Assembly: GCA_938084875.1 (NCBI GenBank)
Contig: CALKFX010000085.1
Span: 1-39,548, forward strand
Direction: 5' to 3'
From: an uncultured Flavobacteriales bacterium
GTDB lineage: Bacteria > Bacteroidota > Bacteroidia > Flavobacteriales_D > Parvicellaceae
DNA: 39,548 bases
The position numbers and the translations under genes were made by a program. Below are positions 9,037 to 18,640 of this stretch, piece by piece. The notes beneath the pieces are model-generated. The model had not been told where the DNA came from and did not search any database. It saw only the letters and a list, made by a program, of their open reading frames with translations. The first letter of the stretch is position 1. Each line of letters opens with the position of its first letter.

Positions 9037-9783
9037 CTATTTTTTCATCTTTTGCAAAAATTTAGAAACGTAAACAAAGTCGTATAACTCTTTTACTTTT
9101 ACATCTAAAATTTCGTCTTTACTGCCTTCCCACTTTTTAACTCCACCATCAATAAATAGAATATTTTCGCCAATTTCTAAAACCGAATTCATATCATGGG
9201 TAATTACAATAGTTGTCATTTCATATTCTTTGGTTAACTCTTGTATTAACTCATCAATAACAATAGCTGTAACTGGATCTAAGCCAGAATTAGGTTCATC
9301 ACAAAACAAATACTTTGGTTTCATAGAAATAGCTCTAGCTATAGCTACTCTCTTCTGCATTCCTCCACTAATTTCAGATGGATATAAAGAGTTTTTATTT
9401 AAAATATTTACCCTTTTCAAACAAAAATTTACTCTCTCAAAAATTTCATCTTCCGTCATCTTAGTAAACATCCTCAAAGGAAAAGCAACATTTTCTTCAA
9501 CGGATAAAGAGTCAAACAATGCACTTCCTTGAAATAACATTCCTATTTGTTTCCTAACCTTCTTTTTATCATGAGATTTTAAACTAGAGAATTTAATGTC
9601 ATCGTAAAAAACACCACCAATATCTGGCTCTAATAAGCCAACAATACATTTTGTCAAGACTGATTTTCCAGAACCACTTTTTCCAATAATTAAATTAGTC
9701 TTCCCTTTTTCAAAAACAAAAGAGATGTCATTTAAAATTTCTACACCAGAAAAAGATTTAGATATATTTTTAACTTGAATCAA
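9037..9783 (-). CDS. ABC transporter ATP-binding protein, MlaF-like (phospholipid/organic solvent resistance family)
   Basis: Walker A IIGKSGSGKSVLTK, signature SGGMQKRVAIARAI, Walker B YLFCDEPNSGLDP. Overlaps an MlaE-like permease by 4 nt. Confidence 0.92.
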   Translation of the reverse strand: MIQVKNISKSFSGVEILNDISFVFEKGKTNLIIGKSGSGKSVLTKCIVGLLEPDIGGVFYDDIKFSSLKSHDKKKVRKQIGMLFQGSALFDSLSVEENVAFPLRMFTKMTEDEIFERVNFCLKRVNILNKNSLYPSEISGGMQKRVAIARAISMKPKYLFCDEPNSGLDPVTAIVIDELIQELTKEYEMTTIVITHDMNSVLEIGENILFIDGGVKKWEGSKDEILDVKVKELYDFVYVSKFLQKMKK

Positions 9784-10520
9784 ATCAACATTAATTGAGT
9801 TAATATATAATTAGCAAAAAGTATGAAAATACTACTATAAACTACAGCATTTGTGCTCGCCTTACCGACTTCCAATGCTCCACCTTTTAGATAATATCCG
9901 TAATAACTAGAAATACTTGTAATTATAAAAGCAAAAACTATTGTTTTTGTAAGTGCATATCGAATAAAAACAAAATTGTCCTCAGAAAAATATCTGATTC
10001 CTAAAATATATTGCTTAACAGGAATTATTTCCGTAAAATAACAAACCAAACCGCCACCAAAAAAACCAAAAAACATGCTATACATAATTACTATTGGAAA
10101 AATAAATAACGCAGCTAAAATCTTAGGTCCAACTAAATAGCCTATAGAATTTACTCCCATAACTTCTAACGCGTCAATTTGCTCTGTGACTCTCATAGTT
10201 CCAAGCTCAGATGCTATATTAGATCCCACTTTGCCAGCTAGTATTAAAGAAATTATAGTTGGACAAAACTCCAAAAGCATGGATTGTTTAATTGTAAACC
10301 CAACCGTATAATCTGGAATCCAAGCAGATTCTATAGCAGTTGCAGTTTGAATCACTAAAACAGCTCCCATAAAAGCAGACATCAGAGAAACTATAAATAA
10401 TGATTTCACCCCTAACTGAACAACCTCATCTAGAAACCTTCTCCAGTAAACACTAAATTTTTCAGGCTTGAAAAAGATGTGGTAAAGCATGAACATATAT
10501 TTACCTAAATTTCTTATCAT
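9780..10520 (-). CDS. MlaE family ABC transporter permease
   Basis: 246 aa membrane protein with MlaE-family motifs (LGVKSLFIVSLMSAFMGAVLVIQTA; AGKVGSNIASELGTMRVTEQIDALEVMGVN). Confidence 0.93.
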   Translation of the reverse strand: MIRNLGKYMFMLYHIFFKPEKFSVYWRRFLDEVVQLGVKSLFIVSLMSAFMGAVLVIQTATAIESAWIPDYTVGFTIKQSMLLEFCPTIISLILAGKVGSNIASELGTMRVTEQIDALEVMGVNSIGYLVGPKILAALFIFPIVIMYSMFFGFFGGGLVCYFTEIIPVKQYILGIRYFSEDNFVFIRYALTKTIVFAFIITSISSYYGYYLKGGALEVGKASTNAVVYSSIFILFANYILTQLMLI

Positions 10521-10576
10521 ATATTTATATTAACCAAAATAAACAATAATAATTGTGAATCCATAAATGCAATCAT

Positions 10577-10584
10577 TAATTTTG
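10577..10584 (+). promoter_or_regulatory. candidate Bacteroidota promoter (-7 TAATTTTG; -33 TTG at 10553-10555)
   Basis: TTG-N21-TAATTTTG fits the TTG/TAnnTTTG pattern, immediately upstream of the small lipoprotein ORF at 10599. Confidence 0.45.
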
Positions 10585-10598
10585 GAAGAATTCTAATA

Positions 10599-10745
10599 AT
10601 GAAAAAAAGTATAGTTTTAAAATATGGCCTAATATTGATGCTCATGGCAAGCTTTTTAAGCTGTAGTGTACTAAAGAAAAAGAAAAATTGCGATTGTCCA
10701 GAATGGTCTTATTATATAACCGAACAAACTGAGGAACTCACTTAA
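10599..10745 (+). CDS. small lipoprotein (48 aa)
   Basis: ATG AAA AAA ... TAA encodes MKKSIVLKYGLILMLMASFLSCSVLKKKKNCDCPEWSYYITEQTEELT, with a lipobox-like ASFLSC signal. Not in the ORF track because of length. Precedes the 10751 gene by 5 nt. Confidence 0.7.
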   Translation: MKKSIVLKYGLILMLMASFLSCSVLKKKKNCDCPEWSYYITEQTEELT

Positions 10746-10750
10746 AATAA

Positions 10751-11179
10751 ATGAATATGAAAAAGAAAGCAATTATTGTAAGTGGCTATTTTAACCCTAT
10801 ACATAAAGGACATTTAGAATATTTTCACAATGCCAAAGCAATTAGTGAAGAACTTTTTGTAATTGTAAATTCTGATCTTCAAAGAGAATTAAAAGGTAGT
10901 AAAGAGTTTCAAGACGAAGAAGAAAGAATGATAATTGTAAGTCAAATTAAAAGTGTAAATAAAGCAATATTATCTGTTGACCAAGACAGAACAGTTTGTG
11001 CAACCATTAAAAAAATTGTTGAAGATTTTGGCCACCAATATGAATTTTCATTTGCCAATGGCGGAGATCAAAATAATAACACCATTCCTGAAAAACCAAT
11101 TTGTAAAGAATTAGGAGTAGCACTTGTAGATGGATTGGGAGACAAAATTCAATCCTCAAGTTGGTTACTTAATAAGTGA
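10751..11179 (+). CDS. adenylyltransferase/cytidylyltransferase-like nucleotidyltransferase family protein
   Basis: GYFNPIHKGHLEYFHNAKAI nucleotidyltransferase signature (HxGH) near the N-terminus and C-terminal GDKIQSSSWLL. Start may be the internal ATG at 10757. Confidence 0.85.
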   Translation: MNMKKKAIIVSGYFNPIHKGHLEYFHNAKAISEELFVIVNSDLQRELKGSKEFQDEEERMIIVSQIKSVNKAILSVDQDRTVCATIKKIVEDFGHQYEFSFANGGDQNNNTIPEKPICKELGVALVDGLGDKIQSSSWLLNK

Positions 11180-11199
11180 CAATTTTAATTAGGCTATAA

Positions 11200-11403
11200 T
11201 TACAATTTAGCTAAGTAATTAATTTCATAGTATTTCGACCTTTGAGACTTAGACATACCAACTGTATTGTCAACTAAATTATTTCTATATAATCTAGAAC
11301 TAAAAACCCATATACATATAGAATCATTGCTATGATAAATAGCTTTTAACTCATCGTCAATTTCACAAATATGTTTTGGAATATTCACTTTTATACAAAT
11401 CAT
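11200..11403 (-). CDS. small hypothetical protein (67 aa)
   Basis: Intact ORF filling the gap between the nucleotidyltransferase and rodA genes. No recognised family. Confidence 0.5.
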   Translation of the reverse strand: MICIKVNIPKHICEIDDELKAIYHSNDSICIWVFSSRLYRNNLVDNTVGMSKSQRSKYYEINYLAKL

Positions 11404-11418
11404 ACTAACAAAAATAAT

Positions 11419-12750
11419 TTATCTTAAAACAACTTTTCTTTCTGAATCGAGTCTTAAAAGTATAAAAACCATTAATCCAAAAGAAAGAATTGCAGATCCT
11501 CCCTTACTAAAAAAAGGTAGAGGTATGCCAATCACTGGTGCTAACCCTATTACCATAGCAATATTTATCATGAAATGAAAAAATAAAATAGCTGAAACAC
11601 AATATCCATAAATTCTAGTAAACTTACTTCTTTGCCTTTCTGCAATTAGTATCATTCTTATCAAAGTTGATAAATACAAAGCAATAAATAAAAATGAACC
11701 TAGAAACCCCCACTCTTCAGCTAAAACACAAAATATAAAATCTGTATTTTGCTCAGGAACATGGTTGTATTTATCATTACTCAAAGTTCCTTTTAAATAT
11801 CCCTTTCCGAAACCCTCTCCTGAACCAACTGCAGAAAGAGCCTGATATATATTATATCCTGCTCCTTTTCTGTCCTCTTTGACACCAAACATAATCTGGA
11901 AACGAGTTCTGTGCCTTTCACTAAAAACAGAATCGTAAACATAATTGATTCCTCCAGAAATAGACAGTCCAAGTAAAGTAATAATTATTAGTCTTTGAAT
12001 TTTTTGCTTTCTAAATCTAGGCAAAACAAAATATCTAATAATTAAAAATGAAAAAATAAAACCAAGAATAAGAATAAGACCGAAAAATATATTTCCTGAA
12101 ATAGCATTACCTGCGAGGTGAAATACTGAATTTGAAGCCTTTAGAAAAATTCCTACGACTGCAATTAAAACTGTAAATAGACCAATTAGCAAAAAATTTC
12201 CTGAGAGTCCTTCTCTATATAAAACAAATATAAAACAAGCAAAAACTAACATGGTTCCTGGGTCGGGCTGAACTGCTATTAGTAAAGCTGGAATAATTAT
12301 CATAAAAAATGCTTTTAACTTGGTTCTGAATTCTTGAAATCTCGAGCCTACATCACTCAATAATTTAGCTATGGACAAACTTAAAGTTAGCTTTATGAAT
12401 TCGGATGGTTGTATAGAAAACCCGCTAAAATAAAACCAAGATCTAGCACCTTTAATAGGGGGCATCAGTAAAACTAGAATCAATAAAAGCAAAACAAATC
12501 CGTAAGTGAAATAGGCTGTGTTTTTAATGAAACTTCCATCCAATAAAAGAATAAAAAAACCTAAAAAAAGAGTTGTAATTATCCAAATAAGTTGTTTTCC
12601 ATAATTTGCAGTCCAAAAATCACTTTGAATATCTAGTCCCTTAAAAGTACTTGAATACATTATAAAATATCCAATTACAGAAAGTAACAAATACATTATA
12701 AGCAGTGGCTTGTCAATATTTCTCCAAATGGATAGATTTCTATATTTCAT
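11419..12750 (-). CDS. rodA: rod shape-determining protein RodA (SEDS peptidoglycan polymerase)
   Basis: SEDS family: SIQPSEFIKL, VQPDPGTMLVF, YNIYQALSAVGSGEGFGKGYLKGTLSNDKYNHVPEQNTDFIFCVLAEEWGFLG. Directly downstream of the mrdA-type PBP. Confidence 0.95.
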   Translation of the reverse strand: MKYRNLSIWRNIDKPLLIMYLLLSVIGYFIMYSSTFKGLDIQSDFWTANYGKQLIWIITTLFLGFFILLLDGSFIKNTAYFTYGFVLLLLILVLLMPPIKGARSWFYFSGFSIQPSEFIKLTLSLSIAKLLSDVGSRFQEFRTKLKAFFMIIIPALLIAVQPDPGTMLVFACFIFVLYREGLSGNFLLIGLFTVLIAVVGIFLKASNSVFHLAGNAISGNIFFGLILILGFIFSFLIIRYFVLPRFRKQKIQRLIIITLLGLSISGGINYVYDSVFSERHRTRFQIMFGVKEDRKGAGYNIYQALSAVGSGEGFGKGYLKGTLSNDKYNHVPEQNTDFIFCVLAEEWGFLGSFLFIALYLSTLIRMILIAERQRSKFTRIYGYCVSAILFFHFMINIAMVIGLAPVIGIPLPFFSKGGSAILSFGLMVFILLRLDSERKVVLR

Positions 12751-14585
12751 TTAAAATCAGTATTTGGATTTAAAATAACAGCCTGGCTAATTTGATTGGC
12801 TTTTTCAATAGATTTTTCAGAAAGAGAACCTTTTATAAATGATTCCATCATTAAACTAGCAATTGGAGCAGCCCATTTACTTCCCCACGTTCCATATTCA
12901 ACATAAACTGCAATTGCAATTTGAGGATTATCCATAGGTGCAAACGAAATAAAAACTGAATGATCATTAAAAGTCTTATTTTCAACAGTGCCTGTTTTTC
13001 CACAAACTTCAATACTATCAATTTTAGCATTTCTACCAGTTCCTTGATTTACAACTTCGTTCATAGCTTTCACTACGACTTCAAAATGCTTTTTATCAAC
13101 ACAAGTACTGTGCTTAATTTTAAATTTTTTAAGTATATTTTCATTCGCTGTTTTTTTAATGACATGAGGGGTATAATAATATCCTCTATTTGCTATAATA
13201 GAAGCTAAATTTGCCATTTGAATTGGTGAAACACCAATTTCTCCTTCGCCAATACTATTGGAGTAAATAGTACTAAAAGCCCATCTTTTTTTTCCGTACC
13301 ATTTATCATAAAAATCAACATCAGGGATAAAACCACTTTTTTCTTCTGGCAAGTCTATACCTAGTGAATTGCCAAAACCAAAAGATTTTATCTTTTTCTC
13401 CCAAATTTCTAAACCTTCTCTGCTAGTTTGAAAAACATTTTTTGAATTATCTTTCATTATCAATCTCTTATAAACTTGAAAAAAATAAGGATTGCAACTG
13501 TGTTTAATTGCTTTAGTCAGGTTATTAGGCCTCTCATGGTTATGGCAGCCAATAATATTTTTATTACAGTAAAATCCTGTTTCAGGAAGAATTACTCCGT
13601 CCTCTAAAGCAATTAATGCTTGAACTAACTTAAAAATAGATCCTGGTCTATACTTGTCATTGTATACTGGCCTATTAATTAATGGCTTTAAACTATCATT
13701 TTTTTTTAAAATCTTGAAATTATCAGAGAAATCTCTTCCTGTTAAACTTGAAGGATTATAGCTTGGAGCAGAAACCATTGCCAAAACTTCGCCACTAGAT
13801 GGCTCAATTGCAACAATTGACCCAATTTTATTTGCCATTAATTTTTCTCCTAATTTTTGTAATTCAGTATCTAAAGTTGTGTAAAGACTCATTCCAGGCT
13901 TAGGAGGTTTTTTATTGACTGTTTCTACCTTATTTCCTGCATAATCTTTTAAATAATTTATATTTCCTCTCTCTCCCCTTAACAGTAACTCATATTGTTT
14001 TTCTAGACCGGTAATTCCAATAAAATCATTTTTAGTGTAGAAAAAATCGCCTTGTGCTTTTGTATTTTCAAATTGATTTTCATCAATTCTTCGAATGTAA
14101 CCCAATAAATGTGCTGCAATTGAATTAGGATAACCTCTGTCAATTTTTGATTTAGCAAAAACAGCATTAATTTGTCCTAAATATGGTGAAATCTTGGCAT
14201 GTTCTTTCTGTGTCATAGACTCAATAAAAACCGAAGGCTTATAAGGAACATTATATCCAGTAGATGCATTTTTTATAATCTCTTGAAAATTGTCATTACT
14301 TAAATTAAAAAGTTTACAAATAGCGGATGAGTCTTTTGGTTTTATGATAGAAGGATGAATATAGATGTCATAAATAGTTTCTGCCCCAACCAATAGTTGA
14401 TTATTTCTATCGTATATAAAACCTCTAGGAGGTTGGATATTTTCTGTTTTTGAAGTTATTTGACTAGCTCTTTCTGACCAGTCTTTATTAATAACCTGAA
14501 TATAGAAAAGCCTAAAAGAAAAAATTAGTCCTACAGATATTATAATAAGAACAACTACCCATTGTCTATTTTTAAAAGGATCCAT
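12747..14585 (-). CDS. mrdA: penicillin-binding protein 2 (transpeptidase)
   Basis: PBP dimerisation and transpeptidase domains. SxxK-type motif RPGSIFKL, CGKTGTVENK KTG motif. Adjacent to rodA and mreD. Confidence 0.95.
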   Translation of the reverse strand: MDPFKNRQWVVVLIIISVGLIFSFRLFYIQVINKDWSERASQITSKTENIQPPRGFIYDRNNQLLVGAETIYDIYIHPSIIKPKDSSAICKLFNLSNDNFQEIIKNASTGYNVPYKPSVFIESMTQKEHAKISPYLGQINAVFAKSKIDRGYPNSIAAHLLGYIRRIDENQFENTKAQGDFFYTKNDFIGITGLEKQYELLLRGERGNINYLKDYAGNKVETVNKKPPKPGMSLYTTLDTELQKLGEKLMANKIGSIVAIEPSSGEVLAMVSAPSYNPSSLTGRDFSDNFKILKKNDSLKPLINRPVYNDKYRPGSIFKLVQALIALEDGVILPETGFYCNKNIIGCHNHERPNNLTKAIKHSCNPYFFQVYKRLIMKDNSKNVFQTSREGLEIWEKKIKSFGFGNSLGIDLPEEKSGFIPDVDFYDKWYGKKRWAFSTIYSNSIGEGEIGVSPIQMANLASIIANRGYYYTPHVIKKTANENILKKFKIKHSTCVDKKHFEVVVKAMNEVVNQGTGRNAKIDSIEVCGKTGTVENKTFNDHSVFISFAPMDNPQIAIAVYVEYGTWGSKWAAPIASLMMESFIKGSLSEKSIEKANQISQAVILNPNTDFK

Positions 14586-15100
14586 TATTTTTTGAAAATA
14601 AATAAGTACTGAAGAAATATTAAGAAGACCAAAGCAGACATAGTATTAATAAATGCCCTAAAAAATAATATGGGTAAATTGTTAAATGAAAATTGCTCCA
14701 TGATAAAAAAGATTAGGTGGTATAAGAAGATAGAAATTCCAAAAAATAATAAATACCTGACGAGCCCAATTGTAAACATATTAAGCTCAACATCTTTTTC
14801 TATATCCTCTTTAGATGAAATGGAGTATAAAAATGTTGGTTTTAAAAAGGTGATAATTAAAAGAACTGAAGTATTAAGTCCAAGGGTATTTCTAAAAATG
14901 TCTGTTATAAACCCTAAAAAGAAAGCATAAATCAATAAGTTAATAACGGTTGTATCTAGTTTCATCTTCAAAATAAAAAAACAGATGATAATAGGTGAAA
15001 AGTAAGAGGAGTAAATTCCAAAATCCAAAAAGTCAATGAAGAAAATCTGAACTAGTATAAGTCCTATAAACCAAGCGATATTTCTAAATTCAAAAATCAT
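14585..15100 (-). CDS. mreD: rod shape-determining protein MreD
   Basis: 171 aa hydrophobic protein located between mreC and mrdA, size and membrane character as for MreD. Confidence 0.85.
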   Translation of the reverse strand: MIFEFRNIAWFIGLILVQIFFIDFLDFGIYSSYFSPIIICFFILKMKLDTTVINLLIYAFFLGFITDIFRNTLGLNTSVLLIITFLKPTFLYSISSKEDIEKDVELNMFTIGLVRYLLFFGISIFLYHLIFFIMEQFSFNNLPILFFRAFINTMSALVFLIFLQYLFIFKK

Positions 15101-15927
15101 CTTTTATTAAGAATTTGTTTTATTTCTTCTGCAGTCTTATTTAAAACAATAAAACCAATTTTAGTTCTTGAAAAATCTTCCTCATTTTTTAACTTAATAT
15201 CTAAGGTTTGTTGCTCAATATTTTCTTTTATTTCTATTACTTTCCCAATTTTTATACCACCTGGGAATAATCCTTCAGCACCTGATGTAGTAAAGTAATC
15301 TCCTAGTTTTACTTTGGTATAAATAGGAATATTTTTAACAAATATATTTTGGTAGTTATTCTCTTCAGGAACCCATATTAAATCTCCCCAGCTATTGGTT
15401 TTTTCATGAATTACTTTTAATCCAAAATTTGGATTTATTAATGGTCTAATTGTTGCGTAATTATCAGTTACATTTTTAACAATCCCTAATATACCCTTAG
15501 TACCAATCAATCCCATTTTGTCTCTAACACCACTTTTTTTGCCAGCATTTACTATTAAAAAATTTTCGTAATGTTTAAATTGAGAATTGATCACTTTGAC
15601 CTCCTTGAATAAAAAATTTTTTTGATAAATAGTATCCTTTGATTTTATAAATTTTCTACCAACCACCAAATCTTTATTTAACAGTTGATTTTTTAAAATA
15701 GTATTTTCTTTTAGTAAATCGTTGTTTATCTCTCTCAAAGAAAAATAAGAAAACATATTGTATTGAAAATTGTAAAGACTTGATGTAATAATATTACTAG
15801 AACTTAAATAATTATAATGATGGTAAGAATTCCGATAACTAAAGAGAAAGAATAAAGAAAAGAATTCCAAAAACAGAAAAAAAAGAAAATTTCTGTATTT
15901 CTGAATAAGCAGAATTATATTTCTCAT
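15097..15927 (-). CDS. mreC: rod shape-determining protein MreC
   Basis: N-terminal TM, coiled coil, and VNAGKKSGVRDKMGLIGTKGILGIVKNVTDNYATIRPLINPNFGLKV...TSGAEGLFPGGIKIGKV, typical of MreC. Confidence 0.94.
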   Translation of the reverse strand: MRNIILLIQKYRNFLFFLFLEFFSLFFLFSYRNSYHHYNYLSSSNIITSSLYNFQYNMFSYFSLREINNDLLKENTILKNQLLNKDLVVGRKFIKSKDTIYQKNFLFKEVKVINSQFKHYENFLIVNAGKKSGVRDKMGLIGTKGILGIVKNVTDNYATIRPLINPNFGLKVIHEKTNSWGDLIWVPEENNYQNIFVKNIPIYTKVKLGDYFTTSGAEGLFPGGIKIGKVIEIKENIEQQTLDIKLKNEEDFSRTKIGFIVLNKTAEEIKQILNKR

Positions 15928-15944
15928 TTATATAAATTTCTTCT

Positions 15945-16970
15945 CTATGCTTTAATTAAAAATTGATAATTATCAATATTCTTCAATGCAATGCCTGTTC
16001 CTCTTGCTACAGCTCTCAAGGGGTCCTCAGCAATGTGAACAGGGAGTTTAGTTTTGATGGATATTCTTTTATCCAAACCTCTTAACATTGAACCTCCTCC
16101 GGCCAAATAAATTCCAGTTTTGTAAATATCGGCAGATAATTCTGGTGGTGTCATTTCTAATGCACTCAAAATAGCTTCCTCAATTTTTGAAATTGATTTA
16201 TCTAAAGAATGAGCAATTTCTTTGTATGAAACGTGAATTTCTTTTGGGATTCCAGTCATCAAATCCCTACCTCTTACAGCATAATCGTTGGGTGGGTTTT
16301 CTAAATTATCTATGGCAGCACCTACTTCAATTTTAATTTGTTCTGCAGTTCTTTCACCAATTAGAATATTGTGTTGTCTTCTCATATATTCTTCAATATC
16401 GCTAGTAAAATCATCTCCGGCCACTCTTATAGACTTATCGCAAACTATTCCACCTAGTGCAATTACTGCGATTTCTGAAGTTCCTCCTCCGATATCAATT
16501 ATCATATTTCCCATTGGTTCCTCAACGTCTACCCCAATTCCAATAGCTGCAGCCATTGGTTCGTGAATTAAATAAACTTCTTTACCCCCAGCATGTTCTG
16601 CAGAATCTTGCACTGCTCTTTTCTCAACTTCAGTAATTCCAGATGGAATACAGATTACCATTCTCATAGTCGGTTGAATATATCTACTACCACCTTTCAT
16701 CATTTTAATCATTCCTCTAATCATGTGTTCAGCAGCTTGGAAATCTGCAATAACTCCATCTTTTAGTGGTCTAATAGTTTTGATATTCTCATGTGTTTTA
16801 CCATGCATTTGCTGGGCCTTCTTACCAATTGCAATTACTTTTCCAGTAGTTCTATCCATAGCGACAATTGATGGCTCATCAACAACTACTTTGTCGTTAT
16901 TTATAATTAAAGTATTTGCAGTACCTAGATCAATAGCAACTTCTTGTGTGAATACATTGAATAATCCCAT
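15945..16970 (-). CDS. mreB: rod shape-determining protein MreB
   Basis: MGLFNVFTQEVAIDLGTANTLIINNDKVVVDEPSIVA actin-like fold. Tracked ORF extends to 17045, but the family start MGLF maps to the ATG at 16968-16970. Confidence 0.96.
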   Translation of the reverse strand: MGLFNVFTQEVAIDLGTANTLIINNDKVVVDEPSIVAMDRTTGKVIAIGKKAQQMHGKTHENIKTIRPLKDGVIADFQAAEHMIRGMIKMMKGGSRYIQPTMRMVICIPSGITEVEKRAVQDSAEHAGGKEVYLIHEPMAAAIGIGVDVEEPMGNMIIDIGGGTSEIAVIALGGIVCDKSIRVAGDDFTSDIEEYMRRQHNILIGERTAEQIKIEVGAAIDNLENPPNDYAVRGRDLMTGIPKEIHVSYKEIAHSLDKSISKIEEAILSALEMTPPELSADIYKTGIYLAGGGSMLRGLDKRISIKTKLPVHIAEDPLRAVARGTGIALKNIDNYQFLIKA

Positions 16971-16980
16971 AATTGTAAAT

Positions 16981-18483
16981 TTAATGTTTAAAATGTCTAG
17001 TTCCTGTAAAAACCATTCCAATTTTGTTATTGTTGCAATAATCAATTGACAAATTGTCTTTTACAGACCCACCGGGTTGAATCACCGCATTTATGCCTTG
17101 ATCTCCTGCAATTTCCACACAATCTGGAAATGGGAAAAAAGCATCTGATGCCATTACAGCATCTTGCAAGTTAAACTTAAAGGTTTTTGCTTTATGTATT
17201 GCTTGATTCAATGCATCGACTCTTGATGTTTGACCAGTTCCACTAGCTAAAAGCTGTTGGTTTTTAACCAAAACAATTGTATTTGACTTTGTGTGTTTGG
17301 CTAATTTATTAGCAAAATACAGATCTTGCATCTGATTAGAAGTTGGTTGATGATTGGTTTTTAATTCAAATGATTCTATATTTTCTACTGAACTATCTCT
17401 CTTTTGAATCAAGGTTCCGTTGAGACAAGATCTAACAATTTTATCAGGGAAAATTGTATTGTTTTGTTTTAAAATTATTCTGTTTTTTTTGCTTTTTAAA
17501 ATTTCCAAAGCCTCGGAACTAAAACTAGGAGCAATTAGCACTTCGCAAAATAAATTATTAATAAGAGTTGCAGTTTGCAAATCAATTTCTTTGTTTGAAA
17601 TTAAAACACCTCCAAAGGCAGAAACCGGGTCTGCTTCTAAAGCCGAACTATATGCATCTACAAGATTTTTTCGAGAAGCAAATCCACACGCATTATTGTG
17701 CTTTAAAATAGCAAAGGTTGGTATTGCATCTTTAAAATCTTCCATTAACATAATTGCAGAGTCAATGTCTAAAAGATTATTATAAGAGATTTGTTTGCCA
17801 TGTAATTGTTTAAACACATCTTCTAAATTTCCCGAAAACCAACCATCCTGATGTGGATTCTCTCCATACCTAAGAGGGGTAACTTGAACAAAACCAAAAT
17901 AAGCATGTATTGCAGTATCATAAGCACTAGAAACAGAGAAAGACTCAGTTGCAAAATATTTTCTTTCCATAAGACTAGTTGAAACTTCGTCTCTATTAGA
18001 AATAATGTCTACTAATTCTTGGTAGTGTTCTTTTTTAGACAAGACAGTAACATCTTTAAAATTTTTAGCTGCAGCTCTAATAAGAGATATTCCGCCTATA
18101 TCGATTTTTTCTATAATTTCTTCTTCACTTGAACCAGAAGCAACTGTTTTTTCAAATGGATATAGATCTACTACAACTAAATCTATCTCCGGTATTTTAT
18201 ATTCACTTAATTGTAATTTGTCTTCCTCATTAGTCCTTCGATTTAAAATACCTCCAAAAACCTTTGGGTGAAGGGTTTTTACTCTTCCACCAAGAATAGA
18301 TGGATAATCCGTTAATTCTTCAACTGATTTTACAGAAATTTCTAGATTTTCTATGAACTTTTGAGTTCCTCCAGTAGAATATATTTCAACTCCCTTAGAG
18401 TCAAGAATTTTAACCAACTCTTCCAATCCATCTTTTGAAAAAACAGAAATTAAAGCACTTTTAATTGTTCGATTATTCTCCAC
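16981..18483 (-). CDS. purH: bifunctional phosphoribosylaminoimidazolecarboxamide formyltransferase / IMP cyclohydrolase
   Basis: ALISVFSKDGLEELVKIL, STGGTQKFIE, GGRVKTLHPKVFGGIL, RYGENPHQ, SDAFFPFPDCVEIAGDQGINAVIQPGGSVKD, GMVFTGTRHFKH. Confidence 0.97.
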   Translation of the reverse strand: MENNRTIKSALISVFSKDGLEELVKILDSKGVEIYSTGGTQKFIENLEISVKSVEELTDYPSILGGRVKTLHPKVFGGILNRRTNEEDKLQLSEYKIPEIDLVVVDLYPFEKTVASGSSEEEIIEKIDIGGISLIRAAAKNFKDVTVLSKKEHYQELVDIISNRDEVSTSLMERKYFATESFSVSSAYDTAIHAYFGFVQVTPLRYGENPHQDGWFSGNLEDVFKQLHGKQISYNNLLDIDSAIMLMEDFKDAIPTFAILKHNNACGFASRKNLVDAYSSALEADPVSAFGGVLISNKEIDLQTATLINNLFCEVLIAPSFSSEALEILKSKKNRIILKQNNTIFPDKIVRSCLNGTLIQKRDSSVENIESFELKTNHQPTSNQMQDLYFANKLAKHTKSNTIVLVKNQQLLASGTGQTSRVDALNQAIHKAKTFKFNLQDAVMASDAFFPFPDCVEIAGDQGINAVIQPGGSVKDNLSIDYCNNNKIGMVFTGTRHFKH

Positions 18484-18640
18484 AGTTTAATTTATAAATT
18501 AATACTCTAAAATTATTAACTATGTGGTAATAATTCACATAAAAATCAGAGTTGTTGATAACTAAACTAATATTGTTCAGAATTAACTTAAAATCCAAGG
18601 TAAAAAATGACTTGACAACTTGAAATTAAAATTTAGAAAA

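Noticed and set aside
9230-9532. 100-aa plus-strand ORF opposite the MlaF-like gene
   Set aside because: Antisense to conserved ABC ATPase motifs; composition explained by the opposite strand.
16971-17045. N-terminal extension of MreB (MIIATITKLEWFLQELDILNIKFTI)
   Set aside because: Overlaps the 3' end of purH and precedes the canonical MGLFNVFTQEVAIDLG start; treated as an ORF-caller artefact.
16288-17049. Plus-strand ORFs of 92 and 108 aa opposite mreB
   Set aside because: Antisense shadows of mreB; hydrophobic composition mirrors the complementary codons.
17420-17785. 121-aa plus-strand ORF opposite purH
   Set aside because: Antisense shadow of a highly conserved gene with no recognisable motif.
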